NCBI GenBank assembly: GCA_963718755.1 | Contig: OY970376.1 | Location: forward strand, 1,054,001-1,118,000 | Origin: VRUE01 sp963718755 | GTDB taxonomy: Bacteria > Actinomycetota > Thermoleophilia > Solirubrobacterales > 70-9 | Reading direction: 5' to 3' | Length of the DNA stretch: 64,000 nucleotides | In this document: positions 51,950 through 60,961 of the stretch, one piece after another | Position numbering within the stretch: position 1 is the stretch's first letter | How the letters are laid out: each line of letters begins with the position of its first letter | The notes under the pieces: generated by a model | Told to the model about the DNA's origin: nothing | What the model saw: only the letters and a program-made list of their open reading frames with translations | Databases searched by the model: none | Position numbers and translations under genes: made by a program

Positions 51950-52603
51950 CTAGCTCGAGCCCCCGACCGCGCCGAGGTAGCTGAACTTGACCGCGAGGGC
52001 GACGGCCTCGGTGCGGGTGTCGACTTCGAGCTTTTTGATCGCGTTGCGGACGTGGGTGTGCACCGTGGCCGGGCTGAGCCCGAGCCTTTCGGCGATCTCT
52101 TTCACCCGCAGCCCCTCGGCCAGCAGCTCGAGGATCTGCCGCTCGCGCGGCGAGAGGAGCAGGAGTTTCTCCACCTCCGAGGGCTTGCCGCCGGCGAAGT
52201 CGCCACCAAGGAAGGTGCCGCCGCCGGTGACCGCCTTGACCGCGCGGGCGATGTCCTCCGCCGGCGCGGACTTCAAGACGTAGCCGGAGGCGCCCGCCCG
52301 CAGCGCAAGCGCCAAGAGGTCGGGCTGAGCGTGCGCCGTGAAGATGATCACTTTGGTCCGCGGTCGGACCTTGAGCACCTCCTTGGTCGCCTCGATGCCG
52401 TCCCGCCTGGGCAGCTCGACGTCGATGATCAGGACGTCGGGTTCGAGCTCTTTGACCACGTCGACGACATCGCGGCCGTTCGACGCCTCGCCGACGATCT
52501 GCAGCGCGTTGGTGCCCGCCATCCGCGCTTTGATCGCGTCGCGGACGATCTCGTGGTCGTCGCAAAGGACGACGCGTTTAGCGTCGCGAAGGCTGGCGCT
52601 CAT
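51950..52603 (-). CDS. NarL/FixJ-family response regulator
   Basis: A 217-residue regulator. The receiver has LCDDHEIVRDAI, the phospho-acceptor Asp in LIIDVELP and the Lys in VLKSAP. The C-terminal LuxR-type helix-turn-helix reads LSPRERQILELLAEG...EIAERLGLSPATVHTHVRNAIKKL. There is no sensor kinase beside it. The start overlaps the serS stop by 4 bp, so it is translated from the serS message. Confidence 0.93.
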   Translation of the reverse strand: MSASLRDAKRVVLCDDHEIVRDAIKARMAGTNALQIVGEASNGRDVVDVVKELEPDVLIIDVELPRRDGIEATKEVLKVRPRTKVIIFTAHAQPDLLALALRAGASGYVLKSAPAEDIARAVKAVTGGGTFLGGDFAGGKPSEVEKLLLLSPRERQILELLAEGLRVKEIAERLGLSPATVHTHVRNAIKKLEVDTRTEAVALAVKFSYLGAVGGSS

Positions 52604-53871
52604 CTTGCAACGATCCTCTCAGGGGAGCCATAGGCATACAGAATATTAGGTAGGGTAAACCCGCCTTCTCGATCTTGGCGGTTCTCAATCAGCGCGATCA
52701 TCGTCCGTCCTACGGCAACGGCGGTCCCATTCAGGGTGTGAACCGCCTGGATTGCTTCGTTATCGGCAGGTCGATACCTACAACTGAGGCGACGTGCCTG
52801 GTAATCGGTGGTATTCGAGCACGAGGTCAGCTCGCGGTAACGACCCTGGCTCGGGATCCACGCCTCGCAGTCGTACTTCTTCGCCGCCGGTGCGCCGAGA
52901 TCGCCGGCGGCGACGTTTACGACCCGGTAGGGAATCTCCAGCTCGGCGAGGATGCGCTCCTCGATCGCCAGCAGGCGCTCGTGCTCGGCAGCCGACTCGG
53001 AGGGCTCGACGAACGAGAACATCTCGACCTTGTCGAACTGGTGCACACGGAAGATGCCGCGGGTGTCGCGGCCGGCGGCGCCGGCCTCGCGGCGAAAGCA
53101 GGTCGAGAAGCCGGCGTAGCGCAGCGGTAGCTGCTCGGCCTCGAGGATCTCGTCGGCGTGCAGCCCGGCCAGCGCGACCTCGGAGGTGCCAACCAGGAAG
53201 AGGTCGTCCTTCGGCACCTCGTAGATCTGGTCGCGGTCGCCGGGCAGGAAGCCGGTCCCGTAGAGAGCCTCTTCACGGACCAGAACCGGCGGGATCACTG
53301 GCTCGTGCCCCTCGCCCCGCACGGCGTCGATCGCGTAGCGGACCAGTGCCAGCTCGAGCAGGACGAGATCGCCCTTCAGGTAAGCGAAGCGCGAGCCGGA
53401 GAGCCGCGCCGCGGACTCCATGTCGATCAGGCCCAGCTCGGTGCCGATCTCGAGGTGGTCGCGCGGCTCGAAGTCGAAGCTCGGCCGCTCCCCCACCTCG
53501 CGCAGGACGACAGCGTCCTCCTCGCTCATCCCGTCGGGGGCATCGGGGTCCGGCAGGTTGGGAAGCGCCGCAGCGACCCGCTCGAGCTCGGCCTCGACCC
53601 GCTCGAGCTCGGCCTTGCCGTCCTCGATCTTCTGCTTGAGGCCCTGCACCGCCGCCATCGGCCCCTCGGCATCCTCGCCGCGCTGTTTCGCCTCGCCGAT
53701 CTGCTTGGAGAGGGTCTTGCGCTCCGCCTGCGCGCCCTCGATCTCGGGCAGGAGCTCGCGGCGCCGCGCGTCGAGAGCCAGTAGGGCGTCGACGCCCGCA
53801 GCCGCGCCGCGCCGCGCCAGCGCCGCCTTGACCCGCTCGGGGTCGGAGCGGATCAGCTTCAGGTCGAGCAT
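52600..53871 (-). CDS. serS: Seryl-tRNA synthetase
   Basis: A 423-residue class II aminoacyl-tRNA synthetase. An N-terminal coiled-coil arm (about 28-105), motif 2 TCFRREAGAAGRDTRGIFRVHQF and motif 3 GTAVAVGRTMIALIEN are intact, and the length is normal. It attaches serine to tRNA-Ser (and tRNA-Sec if present). It overlaps the response-regulator gene and is preceded, 12 bp away, by the cytochrome c gene on the same strand. Confidence 0.97.
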   Translation of the reverse strand: MLDLKLIRSDPERVKAALARRGAAAGVDALLALDARRRELLPEIEGAQAERKTLSKQIGEAKQRGEDAEGPMAAVQGLKQKIEDGKAELERVEAELERVAAALPNLPDPDAPDGMSEEDAVVLREVGERPSFDFEPRDHLEIGTELGLIDMESAARLSGSRFAYLKGDLVLLELALVRYAIDAVRGEGHEPVIPPVLVREEALYGTGFLPGDRDQIYEVPKDDLFLVGTSEVALAGLHADEILEAEQLPLRYAGFSTCFRREAGAAGRDTRGIFRVHQFDKVEMFSFVEPSESAAEHERLLAIEERILAELEIPYRVVNVAAGDLGAPAAKKYDCEAWIPSQGRYRELTSCSNTTDYQARRLSCRYRPADNEAIQAVHTLNGTAVAVGRTMIALIENRQDREGGFTLPNILYAYGSPERIVAR

Positions 53872-53883
53872 CGAGGGCTCCGG

Positions 53884-54285
53884 CTAGGGCGAGGGGGTCT
53901 CGCCGGGGCGCGGCGATTCTTCGGCTTCTGAGCCCGCGTACTTGGCGACGAAGCGGGCCAGCGCTTCGGCCTCCTCGCCGACGACGATGTTCTGGGGCAT
54001 GATCGCCCCGGAGAAGCCGCCGTTCTGGATCGCGAAGAGAGCATCGTCATAGGTCTCGGTTCGCTGGTCGAGGTTCGGCCCCTGCGTGCGCTCGCTGCGG
54101 TTGCCGGTTCCCTGCGTGCCGGCGGCGGTCATGGTGTGGCAACCGCTGCAGTGGGTTGAGAAGAGCACGGCCCCGTTGTAGTCGGGGTCGTCCTTGGATA
54201 CCGAGATGCCCTCCTCGCCGAACCCGCAGGCGGCGAGGACAAGGGCGGCCAGGGCGGCCAGGGCTATTGCCAGTGCAGGTCGCAC
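53884..54285 (-). CDS. Membrane-anchored c-type cytochrome (lipoprotein)
   Basis: A 133-residue exported cytochrome c. The signal peptide ends with the lipobox LAAC (C20), so it is lipid-anchored. The heme site is C46-S-G-C49-H50, and a Met in AIMPQN near residue 95 is the probable sixth ligand. The C-terminus is Pro/Glu-rich and disordered. It could carry electrons to a terminal oxidase; none is in the window. Confidence 0.92.
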   Translation of the reverse strand: MRPALAIALAALAALVLAACGFGEEGISVSKDDPDYNGAVLFSTHCSGCHTMTAAGTQGTGNRSERTQGPNLDQRTETYDDALFAIQNGGFSGAIMPQNIVVGEEAEALARFVAKYAGSEAEESPRPGETPSP

Positions 54286-54315
54286 GCGGCGCGCATCATA
54301 TTGTCCGGACCAGCG

Positions 54316-54792
54316 ATGAGTCCGCCCGACCCCGCCAGCTTCCGCGCCGCGATGGGGATGCTGCCCACGGGAGTGACCGTAGTGGCCGCTTCCGGGCCGC
54401 AGGGACCGGCCGGCGCGACCGCCAACGCGGTCAGCTCACTCTCGATCGAGCCGATGCTGATGCTGGCCTGCCTCGACCGCGGCTCGCGCACCCTGCTCGC
54501 CGTGCAGGCGGCCAACCGCTTCGGGATCAGCGTCCTGCATGCCGGCCAGGAGTCGATCGCCCGATCCTTTGCCACCAAGGTCCCGGTCGCCGACAAGTGG
54601 GACGGCGTCGCCTGGCACGAAAGCGACGGCATCCCCGCAATCGACGACGCCCTCGCCTTCGTCGCCTGCGACCTGCGCGACGTGATCGCCGGTGGCGACC
54701 ATGTGATCGTCACCGGCGAGGTAACCGCCCTGGAGACGAGCGAGGGCGACCCGCTCGTCTTCCACGGCGGCGAGTACCGGCCGCTCCACTGA
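54316..54792 (+). CDS. Flavin reductase-domain oxidoreductase
   Basis: A 158-residue protein of the FMN-binding split-barrel flavin reductase family (partner components of two-component monooxygenases). Its PASFRAAMGMLPTGVTVVAA and GATANAVSSLSIEPMLMLACLDRGSRT segments are characteristic. ATG 54316 is preferred over TTG 54301. It is divergent from the cytochrome c gene, 30 bp apart. No oxygenase partner is adjacent. Confidence 0.92.
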   Translation: MSPPDPASFRAAMGMLPTGVTVVAASGPQGPAGATANAVSSLSIEPMLMLACLDRGSRTLLAVQAANRFGISVLHAGQESIARSFATKVPVADKWDGVAWHESDGIPAIDDALAFVACDLRDVIAGGDHVIVTGEVTALETSEGDPLVFHGGEYRPLH

Positions 54793-54941
54793 GATTGACG
54801 CTCTGTTAAGCGTCCTAGACAACTCGCTGGCGGCGGTACGGCAGCAGACGCACCTCAGTACAGTCCTTGCGTCGACTGGGAATCGATGAAGTTCTGGATC
54901 AGGAGGGGACTACGCAAGGGCTTGCTATAGACAGGGGAAGG

Positions 54942-55610
54942 TTGCGGCTGTTCATGGGCGCCGTTCTGGTGGCACTCGCCCTGGTCTGGACGCCGTCCCT
55001 CGCCGCACTCGCCTTCGGGGACTCCGGCGATCTACCGGCGGAGAGTGCCTTGCTCGACCCGACGGGCGCCGAAAGTTCAATCCGCGAAAGCTTCACGCTC
55101 GGGTTCAAGATCGGCAACACCAAGGCTGATCGCTCGAAGCTCGACCTTCGTGGAACCCGCTCGAGTGGCGGCAACTCAGGGCCCTTCAGGGCCAACATGA
55201 CGATCCACAGCGTCCCCTGCCCGGGCGAGTACTTCTTCTCCGGCGGTCAGGAAAACACGCGCAACGGGAACAGCATGGAATATCTCGGGCTGCTCCGGCT
55301 CTACGGCCTTGAGATGTCGCCCGCTTCGGCTCGCTGCGGAATCGCCGTTCCCCCGCGCTCCGGCAAGGCTGAGGTTTCCCTGGGGATGCCTGAAAGATTG
55401 ATCTTCGACCTCAGCGAGGCCGAGCGTACGAACGACGGCGCCTTCGGCGGCAAGCTCACTTTCAGAGTGTTCCCTCCGTGTGGCACCTACAGGTTGAGAA
55501 TTGCGCTCGATCTGACCGGCTGGCGACGCAGCGTCAACTTCAAGGTCCAGGTGATCGAGTTCGAAGCGACGTACCAAGGGGGGAGGAGGGTCCCAAAGCA
55601 GTCATGCTGA
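54942..55610 (+). CDS. Secreted Cys-containing protein of unknown function
   Basis: A ~222-residue exported protein with signal peptide (FMGAVLVALALVWTPSLAALA). The mature part is beta-rich with Cys in VPCPGEYFF, ARCGIA, FPPCGTY and the terminal KQSC; three lie in similar G-Y or hydrophobic contexts, suggesting two related beta domains. TTG 54942 adds the basic MRLF start expected of a signal peptide; ATG 54954 is the alternative. The overlap of 7 bp with the next membrane protein points to a joint function. No known family recognised. Confidence 0.6.
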   Translation: MRLFMGAVLVALALVWTPSLAALAFGDSGDLPAESALLDPTGAESSIRESFTLGFKIGNTKADRSKLDLRGTRSSGGNSGPFRANMTIHSVPCPGEYFFSGGQENTRNGNSMEYLGLLRLYGLEMSPASARCGIAVPPRSGKAEVSLGMPERLIFDLSEAERTNDGAFGGKLTFRVFPPCGTYRLRIALDLTGWRRSVNFKVQVIEFEATYQGGRRVPKQSC

Positions 55611-56443
55611 GCAGCCCCGGGAGGCGAATCGCCATCGGAAGCCTGCTAATCGCGATCATCCTGGCCGGGCTAGCGCTCACCGTAGGGCGAGCGCATCTCC
55701 GCCAGACCCACCGCCACGTCGTCGTCGAGGTCTCCAACGTCGACGGCATCGCGCAGGTCTTCATCGACTGCAACCTGGCTCTCAGGGTGCAAACCGGGGA
55801 ATCCTGGTCTTTCGACCTCGGCTGGCTGGAGCCGGACGACGATATCTACCTCAGCACCACCAGCCTCGACGGTACCCCCGCCTGGGGTTTCCACGGCACC
55901 AGCAATGGCGAGCCCCTCTTCAACAAAAGAGGCGGCGATGCGGAGCTGGCGCGATACGCGGCGGAGGCGCACGGCGTCGTCTTCGCCAGAGCCTTCTCGG
56001 CCTCCGGCGAGGACCTTGGCACAATCGGCTGCCAGCCACCCGGGATCGTCACCATCGAGGGCTACGCCCTCTCCCCCGACGATGAAGAGGTGGCCAGGGT
56101 CGACGCGGCGGATTCGTCCTACCGGCAGGAGAACCGGCTCTATGACTGGATCGACGTCCTCGGCAAGTGGTCGCTTGCGGTGCTCGCCCTCGCCGGTGTC
56201 GCCGCCGCCGCCGCCACGCCCTTGATCCGCCGCATCGCTTGGGCACACAAGGGCCGCGTCGCCGGCGGTGGCCTGGCGCTGATCGGGGCGGGGGCCTTCG
56301 CGCTCGACTCCCTGCCGACGATCATTACGGCCGCTGGCCTGCTGCTGCTGCTCGCTGTGGCGGCCCTGCTGCTGCTCGAAGGCGCCGCCGACATAAAGCA
56401 CGGGCGAGGGTCAGACGCCCCCGGCGGCGCGTCGCGGGGCTAA
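55604..56443 (+). CDS. Membrane protein of unknown function, partner of the preceding gene
   Basis: A 279-residue protein: an N-terminal membrane helix (about 8-28), an external domain of ~165 residues with two Cys (FIDCNLAL, TIGCQPPG), and three C-terminal helices (about 190-212, 222-240, 243-265). The external part looks beta-rich (VVVEVSNVDGIAQVFIDCN and SWSFDLGWLEPDDDIYLSTTS). ATG 55604 overlaps the upstream gene. GGGAGGAGGG lies 13 bp upstream. Unrecognised; the topology suggests a sensor or envelope assembly factor. Confidence 0.6.
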   Translation: MLSSPGRRIAIGSLLIAIILAGLALTVGRAHLRQTHRHVVVEVSNVDGIAQVFIDCNLALRVQTGESWSFDLGWLEPDDDIYLSTTSLDGTPAWGFHGTSNGEPLFNKRGGDAELARYAAEAHGVVFARAFSASGEDLGTIGCQPPGIVTIEGYALSPDDEEVARVDAADSSYRQENRLYDWIDVLGKWSLAVLALAGVAAAAATPLIRRIAWAHKGRVAGGGLALIGAGAFALDSLPTIITAAGLLLLLAVAALLLLEGAADIKHGRGSDAPGGASRG

Positions 56444-56450
56444 GACGACC

Positions 56451-56831
56451 CTACGCGGCGCGGTGGCAGACGGCCTCGACGTTGTTGCCGTCGGGGTCGA
56501 GCACAAAGGCGCCGTAGTAACCAGGGTGGTAAATCGGGCGGAGGCCGGGTGCACCGTTGTCGGTGCCTCCCACAGCGAGAGCCGCAGCATGGAAGGCATC
56601 GACTCCCTCGGTATCGCGAACTCCAAAGGCGACGTGGGCACCGCTCACCGGCGGACGCCCACGGGCGTAGACCCAGAAGAAGGGCTTTGGCCCATGCTCG
56701 GTCTCCTTGCCGAACCCGAGCGCCCCCTCGAACTCCATCAACACGCGGATCCCGAGCGGCTCCAGCGCCGCTTCGTAGAACGCCTTGCTGCGCTCGAGAT
56801 CGCTTACCTCGATGCCGACGTGATCGAGCAT
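56451..56831 (-). CDS. VOC-superfamily (glyoxalase/dioxygenase-like) protein
   Basis: A 126-residue single-module vicinal-oxygen-chelate protein. LDHVGIEVSDLERSKAFYEAAL and the C-terminal YYGAFVLDPDGNNVEAVCH carry the His and Glu metal ligands usual for the fold. Related proteins include lactoylglutathione lyases and antibiotic-resistance proteins; the substrate is not predictable. Confidence 0.9.
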   Translation of the reverse strand: MLDHVGIEVSDLERSKAFYEAALEPLGIRVLMEFEGALGFGKETEHGPKPFFWVYARGRPPVSGAHVAFGVRDTEGVDAFHAAALAVGGTDNGAPGLRPIYHPGYYGAFVLDPDGNNVEAVCHRAA

Positions 56832-56889
56832 GCGCGCAGCCTACCCGCGCAGCTCTCGCACCGGGTATCCCGACTTGATCACCTTGAAC

Positions 56890-56924
56890 CTGCAGTTACC
56901 CCTCATATAGACGGGTAACTGCAG
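56890..56924. terminator. Perfect 12-bp hairpin upstream of the VOC gene
   Basis: CTGCAGTTACCC (56890-56901) and GGGTAACTGCAG (56913-56924) enclose the 11-base loop CTCATATAGAC. It lies 17 bp after the stop of the minus-strand membrane gene and 59 bp before the VOC start, so it may terminate the former. Confidence 0.55.
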
Positions 56925-56941
56925 TCTCGTCGCCAGTGCAC

Positions 56942-57376
56942 TCAGAAAGCGCCGCTGGTGCCGGCCGCGCGAAGGCCGAGAAAGAGGATCACGCCGCAAC
57001 TGACGGCCATGATCCCCATCTCGCGGCGGACTATCGCCAGGGCCAGGGCCCGCTGCTCGGAGGCGGGGAGGGCTTCGAAGTCGATGTCGCCGAGCTCGCG
57101 CTGGGCGGCGCCGGCGCGTGCGCCCTCGGCCAGGAAGGAGACGACGAGGGGCAGGACCCCGTATAGGTAATGGATTTCGCTTGCCGGTTCGTGGCCGGTG
57201 AGCAGAAGCAGGCCGCCGAGCAGCGCCTGCAGGAAGACCGCGGCCTGGGCGCCGCGCAGCAGGTACCAGAAGGGGACCGAGGGGCTCTGGCGCAGCCAGG
57301 CGATGCCGCCGAAGGCGAAGGCAGCGAGGTTGAGGACGATCAGCGCGCAACCGACGACGAGGTGAACCGCGGCCAT
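56942..57376 (-). CDS. Four-helix membrane protein of unknown function
   Basis: A 144-residue membrane protein with about four hydrophobic segments (4-27, 40-61, 70-88, 118-138) and a charged loop between the third and fourth (ARAGAAQRELGDIDFEALPASEQRALAL). It is divergent from the nuo operon, with which it shares the 159-bp promoter region. Family not recognised with confidence. Confidence 0.7.
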   Translation of the reverse strand: MAAVHLVVGCALIVLNLAAFAFGGIAWLRQSPSVPFWYLLRGAQAAVFLQALLGGLLLLTGHEPASEIHYLYGVLPLVVSFLAEGARAGAAQRELGDIDFEALPASEQRALALAIVRREMGIMAVSCGVILFLGLRAAGTSGAF

Positions 57377-57535
57377 CGGTCTAAATCCGTCCGAAAGGGT
57401 CGGGATTCGGCTTGCTGATGCGGAAAATCACTATGTAGCAAGTTGTCACAAGGTGGGTGTATAACAGCGAGTGCAGGCGACGAAAGCGCGGCGCGGGGAG
57501 CGCCCACTTGAAACGGCCGCCGCACCTCCACCCCA
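57377..57535 (+). promoter_or_regulatory. Divergent promoter region of the nuo operon
   Basis: The 159 bp between the membrane gene and nuoA contain relatively AT-rich DNA (about 57420-57466) with a TATAAC box at 57460-57465 and TTGTCA at 57443-57448; the 11-bp spacing is too short, so only the -10 is credible. No operator was identified. Confidence 0.35.
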
Positions 57536-57913
57536 ATGCTGAAGAGCTATCTACCGATCCTCGTCTTCGCCCTGCTCGGCCTCGGCGTCGGCACCGCCTT
57601 CGTCCTGCTCAACCACGTGATCGGGCCGAAGCGGCCGCAGAAGCCGACCGCCGCGAGCCGCCGCCAGGGCGAGCCGTATGAGTCCGGCATCCCCGTTGAG
57701 CCCTCGGGCGGGATGCGCTTCGGAGTCGGCTTCTACCTGATCGCGATGCTCTTCATCCTCTTCGACATCGAGGTGGTCTTCCTCTACCCGATCGGGGTCA
57801 TCCTCGAGGACGCCGACAGCCTCTTCGTCCTCGGCGAGCTGGTCGTCTTCGTCGTCCTCCTGCTGGTCGCCTTCGTCTACGTATGGCGGAAGGGGGCACT
57901 GGATTGGAGGTAG
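57536..57913 (+). CDS. nuoA: NADH-quinone oxidoreductase subunit A
   Basis: A 125-residue membrane subunit of complex I with three helices. PYESGIPV and the conserved acidic FDIEVVFLYP (second helix) are diagnostic. First gene of an operon in standard order; nuoB begins 11 bp after its stop with the preferred start. Confidence 0.95.
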   Translation: MLKSYLPILVFALLGLGVGTAFVLLNHVIGPKRPQKPTAASRRQGEPYESGIPVEPSGGMRFGVGFYLIAMLFILFDIEVVFLYPIGVILEDADSLFVLGELVVFVVLLLVAFVYVWRKGALDWR

Positions 57914-57924
57914 AGCGACAGACG

Positions 57925-58572
57925 ATGCGTGACCGCCAGTTGCGCGCCCGCGACATGCTGCGCGGCGACCTCGAGGGTGAGGAGCTGGAGCGCTACGTCG
58001 AGGAAAAAGTCGTGATGACCAACTTCGAGAAGCTGCTCGGCTGGGCGCGGGCGAACTCCTGCTTCCCGCTCACCTTCGGCCTCGCCTGCTGCGCGATCGA
58101 GGCGCCGATCTCGCTCGTCACGGCCCGCTACGACCTCGCCCGCTTCGGCGCCGAGGCGTTGCGCGCCTCGCCGCGCCAGGCGGACATGATCATCCTCTCA
58201 GGCCGAGTCTCGATCAAGATGGCGCCGGTCGTCCGCCGCCTCTACGACCAGATGCTGGAGCCGAAGTGGGCGATCTCGATGGGCGCCTGCTCGTCCTCGG
58301 GCGGCATGTTCTCCAACTACGCCGTGGTCCAGGGCGCCGACAAGTTCATGCCGATCGACCTCCACATCCCCGGCTGCCCGCCGCGCCCGGAGGCGGTCCT
58401 CTACGGCTTCACCAAGCTGCAGCGCAAGATCATGGGCAACTCCGACCAGGGTTGGCGCCAGCGCTACAACGCCGCCGGCACCGAGGAGTGGGCGCGCGGC
58501 GGCCCGCGCAGCGAACCGAGCCCGGAGGCGGCGGAGGCCTACGAGGAAGCCCGAGGGCTGATCCGTGCCTGA
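57925..58572 (+). CDS. nuoB: NADH-quinone oxidoreductase subunit B
   Basis: A 215-residue subunit carrying the N2 [4Fe-4S] cluster next to the quinone site. The Cys ligands are in GLACCAIE, MGACSSSGG and PGCPPRPE. ATG 57925 is preferred; ATG 57883 inside nuoA would add 14 residues but has no ribosome site. The C-terminal ~30 residues beyond the core are polar and Glu/Ala-rich. Confidence 0.95.
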   Translation: MRDRQLRARDMLRGDLEGEELERYVEEKVVMTNFEKLLGWARANSCFPLTFGLACCAIEAPISLVTARYDLARFGAEALRASPRQADMIILSGRVSIKMAPVVRRLYDQMLEPKWAISMGACSSSGGMFSNYAVVQGADKFMPIDLHIPGCPPRPEAVLYGFTKLQRKIMGNSDQGWRQRYNAAGTEEWARGGPRSEPSPEAAEAYEEARGLIRA

Positions 58573-59083
58573 CGCCCCCGGACTGGAGCTGATCCGGGGG
58601 GAGATCGAGCAGGACCACCCCGGCGCGGTGCTCGACACCAGCTTCGACCGCAACCAGCCGGCGCTGGTCGTCGACCCGGCCCAGATCATCGCCGTGCTCA
58701 CCTGGTTGCGCGACGCCCCGGGCCAGGGCTACGGCTTCCTCTCCAGCCTGCACGCAGCGGATTACCTGCCGGCTGAACCGCGCTTCGCGGTGCATTACGA
58801 GCTGCTGAACAGGGATCGCGTAGAGCGCCTCCGCGTAAAAGCGATGCTTGCCGACCCAGGCGAGGACGCATTGCCGGAGATCGACTCCTGCACCGAGATG
58901 TTCCCCACCGCCGAGTTCCAGGAGCGAGAGGTCTTCGACTTCTTCGGAATCGTGTTCAGAGGGCATCCGAATCTGACGCGGATCTTGCTGCCGGACGACT
59001 ATGTGGGATGGCCCCAGCGGCGCGACTTCCCCATCGGCGGGGAGCCGGTGACCTTCACCTATAACGAGCGGGCGTATGGCTGA
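58565..59083 (+). CDS. nuoC: NADH-quinone oxidoreductase subunit C
   Basis: A 172-residue peripheral-arm subunit. The signature FPTAEFQEREVFDFFGIVFRGHPNLTRILLPDDY is present in the C-terminal half. It starts at GTG 58565, overlapping nuoB by 8 bp, and is separate from nuoD, unlike the fused form in enterobacteria. Confidence 0.94.
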   Translation: MPDAPGLELIRGEIEQDHPGAVLDTSFDRNQPALVVDPAQIIAVLTWLRDAPGQGYGFLSSLHAADYLPAEPRFAVHYELLNRDRVERLRVKAMLADPGEDALPEIDSCTEMFPTAEFQEREVFDFFGIVFRGHPNLTRILLPDDYVGWPQRRDFPIGGEPVTFTYNERAYG

Positions 59084-60281
59084 GCTGACCGAGATGAAAG
59101 CTGCGCCCGATCTCGATACCGAGGTGATGACGATCAACATCGGGCCGCACCACCCGGCCACGCACGGGGTGCTGCGCCTCATCGTCGACCTCGAAGGCGA
59201 GACGGTGCGCGACCTGAAGCCGGTGATCGGCTACGTCCACACCGGGATCGAAAAGTCCTGCGAGGACAAGAGCTACTGGAAGGTCATCCCCTTCGTCGAG
59301 CGGATGGATTACGTCTCCTACTTCTTCCAGATGGAGGCCTTCTGCGGCGCGGTCGAGCGCCTCGTCGACCTCGAGATCCCGCCGCGCGCCAAGTACCTGC
59401 GGACGATCTTCCTCGAGCTCAACCGGATCCACTCCCACCTGGTCTGGCTGGGGACGACGGCGCTCGACCTCGGCGCGATCTCGATGCTCTGGTACTGCTT
59501 CCGCGAGCGCGACAAGATCCTCGACCTGTTCGAGATGGCGACCGGGCAGCGGATGCACACCCGCTACTTCCAGGTCGGCGGCGTGATCGAGGACATCCCG
59601 CGCGGCTTCGAGGCGAAGCTGCGCGAGTTCATCACCGAGATGCCGATCCGGGTCGGCCAGTACCAGGACCTGCTCGACCGCAACGAGGTCTTCCTCTCGC
59701 GGACCAAGGGCACCGGGATCGTCTCGCGGGAGCGGCTGCTGGAGCTCGGCGTGACCGGGCCGCTGCTGCGCGCCGCCGGCGAGCCCTGGGACCTGCGCAA
59801 GGCCTTCGACTACCTCGCCTATCCGGAGATGGACTTCAAGATCCCGGTCGGCACGGTCGGCGACAACTACGACCGTTACCGCGTGCGGGTCGCGGAGATG
59901 GTCGAGTCGACGCGGATCGTCGAGCAGGCGCTCGACGGCCTGCCCGAGGGCCCGTTCATCGCCGATGACCGCAAGTACGTGCTGCCGCCGCGCTCGGAGC
60001 TCTCGACCTCGATGGAGTCGCTGATCCACCACTTCAAGCTGGTCACCGAGGGCTACCGGGTCGAGGCCGGCGAGGTCTACTACGCGATCGAGTCGCCGCG
60101 CGGCGAGCTCGGCTGCTTCGTCCTTGCCGACGGCTCCGCCAAGCCAGCCCGGGTCCACTACCGCGATCCTTCCTTCGTCAACCTGCAGGCCTTCAAGGAC
60201 ATGTCGGTCGACAGCTACGTCGCCGACATGATCTGCAGCCTCGGCATGCTCGACCCAATCCTCGGGGGAGTGGATCGGTGA
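59076..60281 (+). CDS. nuoD: NADH-quinone oxidoreductase subunit D
   Basis: A 401-residue subunit forming the quinone pocket with NuoB. NIGPHHPATHGVLRL near the start holds the His of the quinone site; the C-terminal SPRGELGCF and LGMLDPILGGVDR are diagnostic. It overlaps nuoC by 8 bp and nuoE by 4 bp. Confidence 0.96.
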   Translation: MAELTEMKAAPDLDTEVMTINIGPHHPATHGVLRLIVDLEGETVRDLKPVIGYVHTGIEKSCEDKSYWKVIPFVERMDYVSYFFQMEAFCGAVERLVDLEIPPRAKYLRTIFLELNRIHSHLVWLGTTALDLGAISMLWYCFRERDKILDLFEMATGQRMHTRYFQVGGVIEDIPRGFEAKLREFITEMPIRVGQYQDLLDRNEVFLSRTKGTGIVSRERLLELGVTGPLLRAAGEPWDLRKAFDYLAYPEMDFKIPVGTVGDNYDRYRVRVAEMVESTRIVEQALDGLPEGPFIADDRKYVLPPRSELSTSMESLIHHFKLVTEGYRVEAGEVYYAIESPRGELGCFVLADGSAKPARVHYRDPSFVNLQAFKDMSVDSYVADMICSLGMLDPILGGVDR

Positions 60282-60961
60282 GCGACGGCAACGGCAACGG
60301 GCGCGCCCTGCCCGTAGATCGCGCGGTCACCGAGGGACGCGTCCCGGATCGGACTCCCGAGGCGATCCCCGAGCTGCACGAAGTCGATTGCCCGCCCGAG
60401 CTGCGCGAGCAGGTCGAGACGCTGATGAGCCGCTACCCCGACAAGCACTCGGTCTCGATCCCGGCGCTGTGGGCGGTGCAGCGGCTCTACGGCTGGTGCA
60501 CCCCGGAGGGAATCCGCCAGGTGGCGGCGGTGATGCGGGTCACCCCCGCCTACCTCGAGTCGGTGGCCTCCTTCTACGACCTGCTCCACACCGACCCGGT
60601 CGGCTCGCACAAAGTCGCCGTCTGCACCAACATCAGCTGCTGGATGCGCGGCGGCGACGAGCTGCTCGACGCCTTCCGCGCCGCTGCCGGCGAGGCGGAG
60701 GACCTCTTCATCACCGGCTTCGAGTGCCTCGGCGCCTGCGACATCGCCCCGATGGCCTCGATCGACGAGCGCTACTTCGGCCCGCTGCTGCCGGACGAGG
60801 CGAAAACCGCGATCAACCAACTGCTCGCGGGCGAGGACGTGCTGCCCGGCAAAGCGCTCGAGCGGCGCCCGCTGGCAGGCGACACCCCCGGCATCCTGAA
60901 GGGTTCGGGGGTCCAGGACACCGTTAACCCTTCAGAATCCGGAGGGGGCGGCGATGCCTGA
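60278..60961 (+). CDS. nuoE: NADH-quinone oxidoreductase subunit E
   Basis: A 227-residue thioredoxin-like subunit holding the N1a [2Fe-2S] cluster. The ligand pairs are CTNISC and ECLGAC. The core is preceded by a ~35-residue polar extension and followed by ~45 residues rich in Gly, Pro and Ser, somewhat longer than the ~165-residue E. coli protein. GTG 60278 overlaps nuoD; the end overlaps nuoF by 8 bp. Confidence 0.94.
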   Translation: MSDGNGNGRALPVDRAVTEGRVPDRTPEAIPELHEVDCPPELREQVETLMSRYPDKHSVSIPALWAVQRLYGWCTPEGIRQVAAVMRVTPAYLESVASFYDLLHTDPVGSHKVAVCTNISCWMRGGDELLDAFRAAAGEAEDLFITGFECLGACDIAPMASIDERYFGPLLPDEAKTAINQLLAGEDVLPGKALERRPLAGDTPGILKGSGVQDTVNPSESGGGGDA

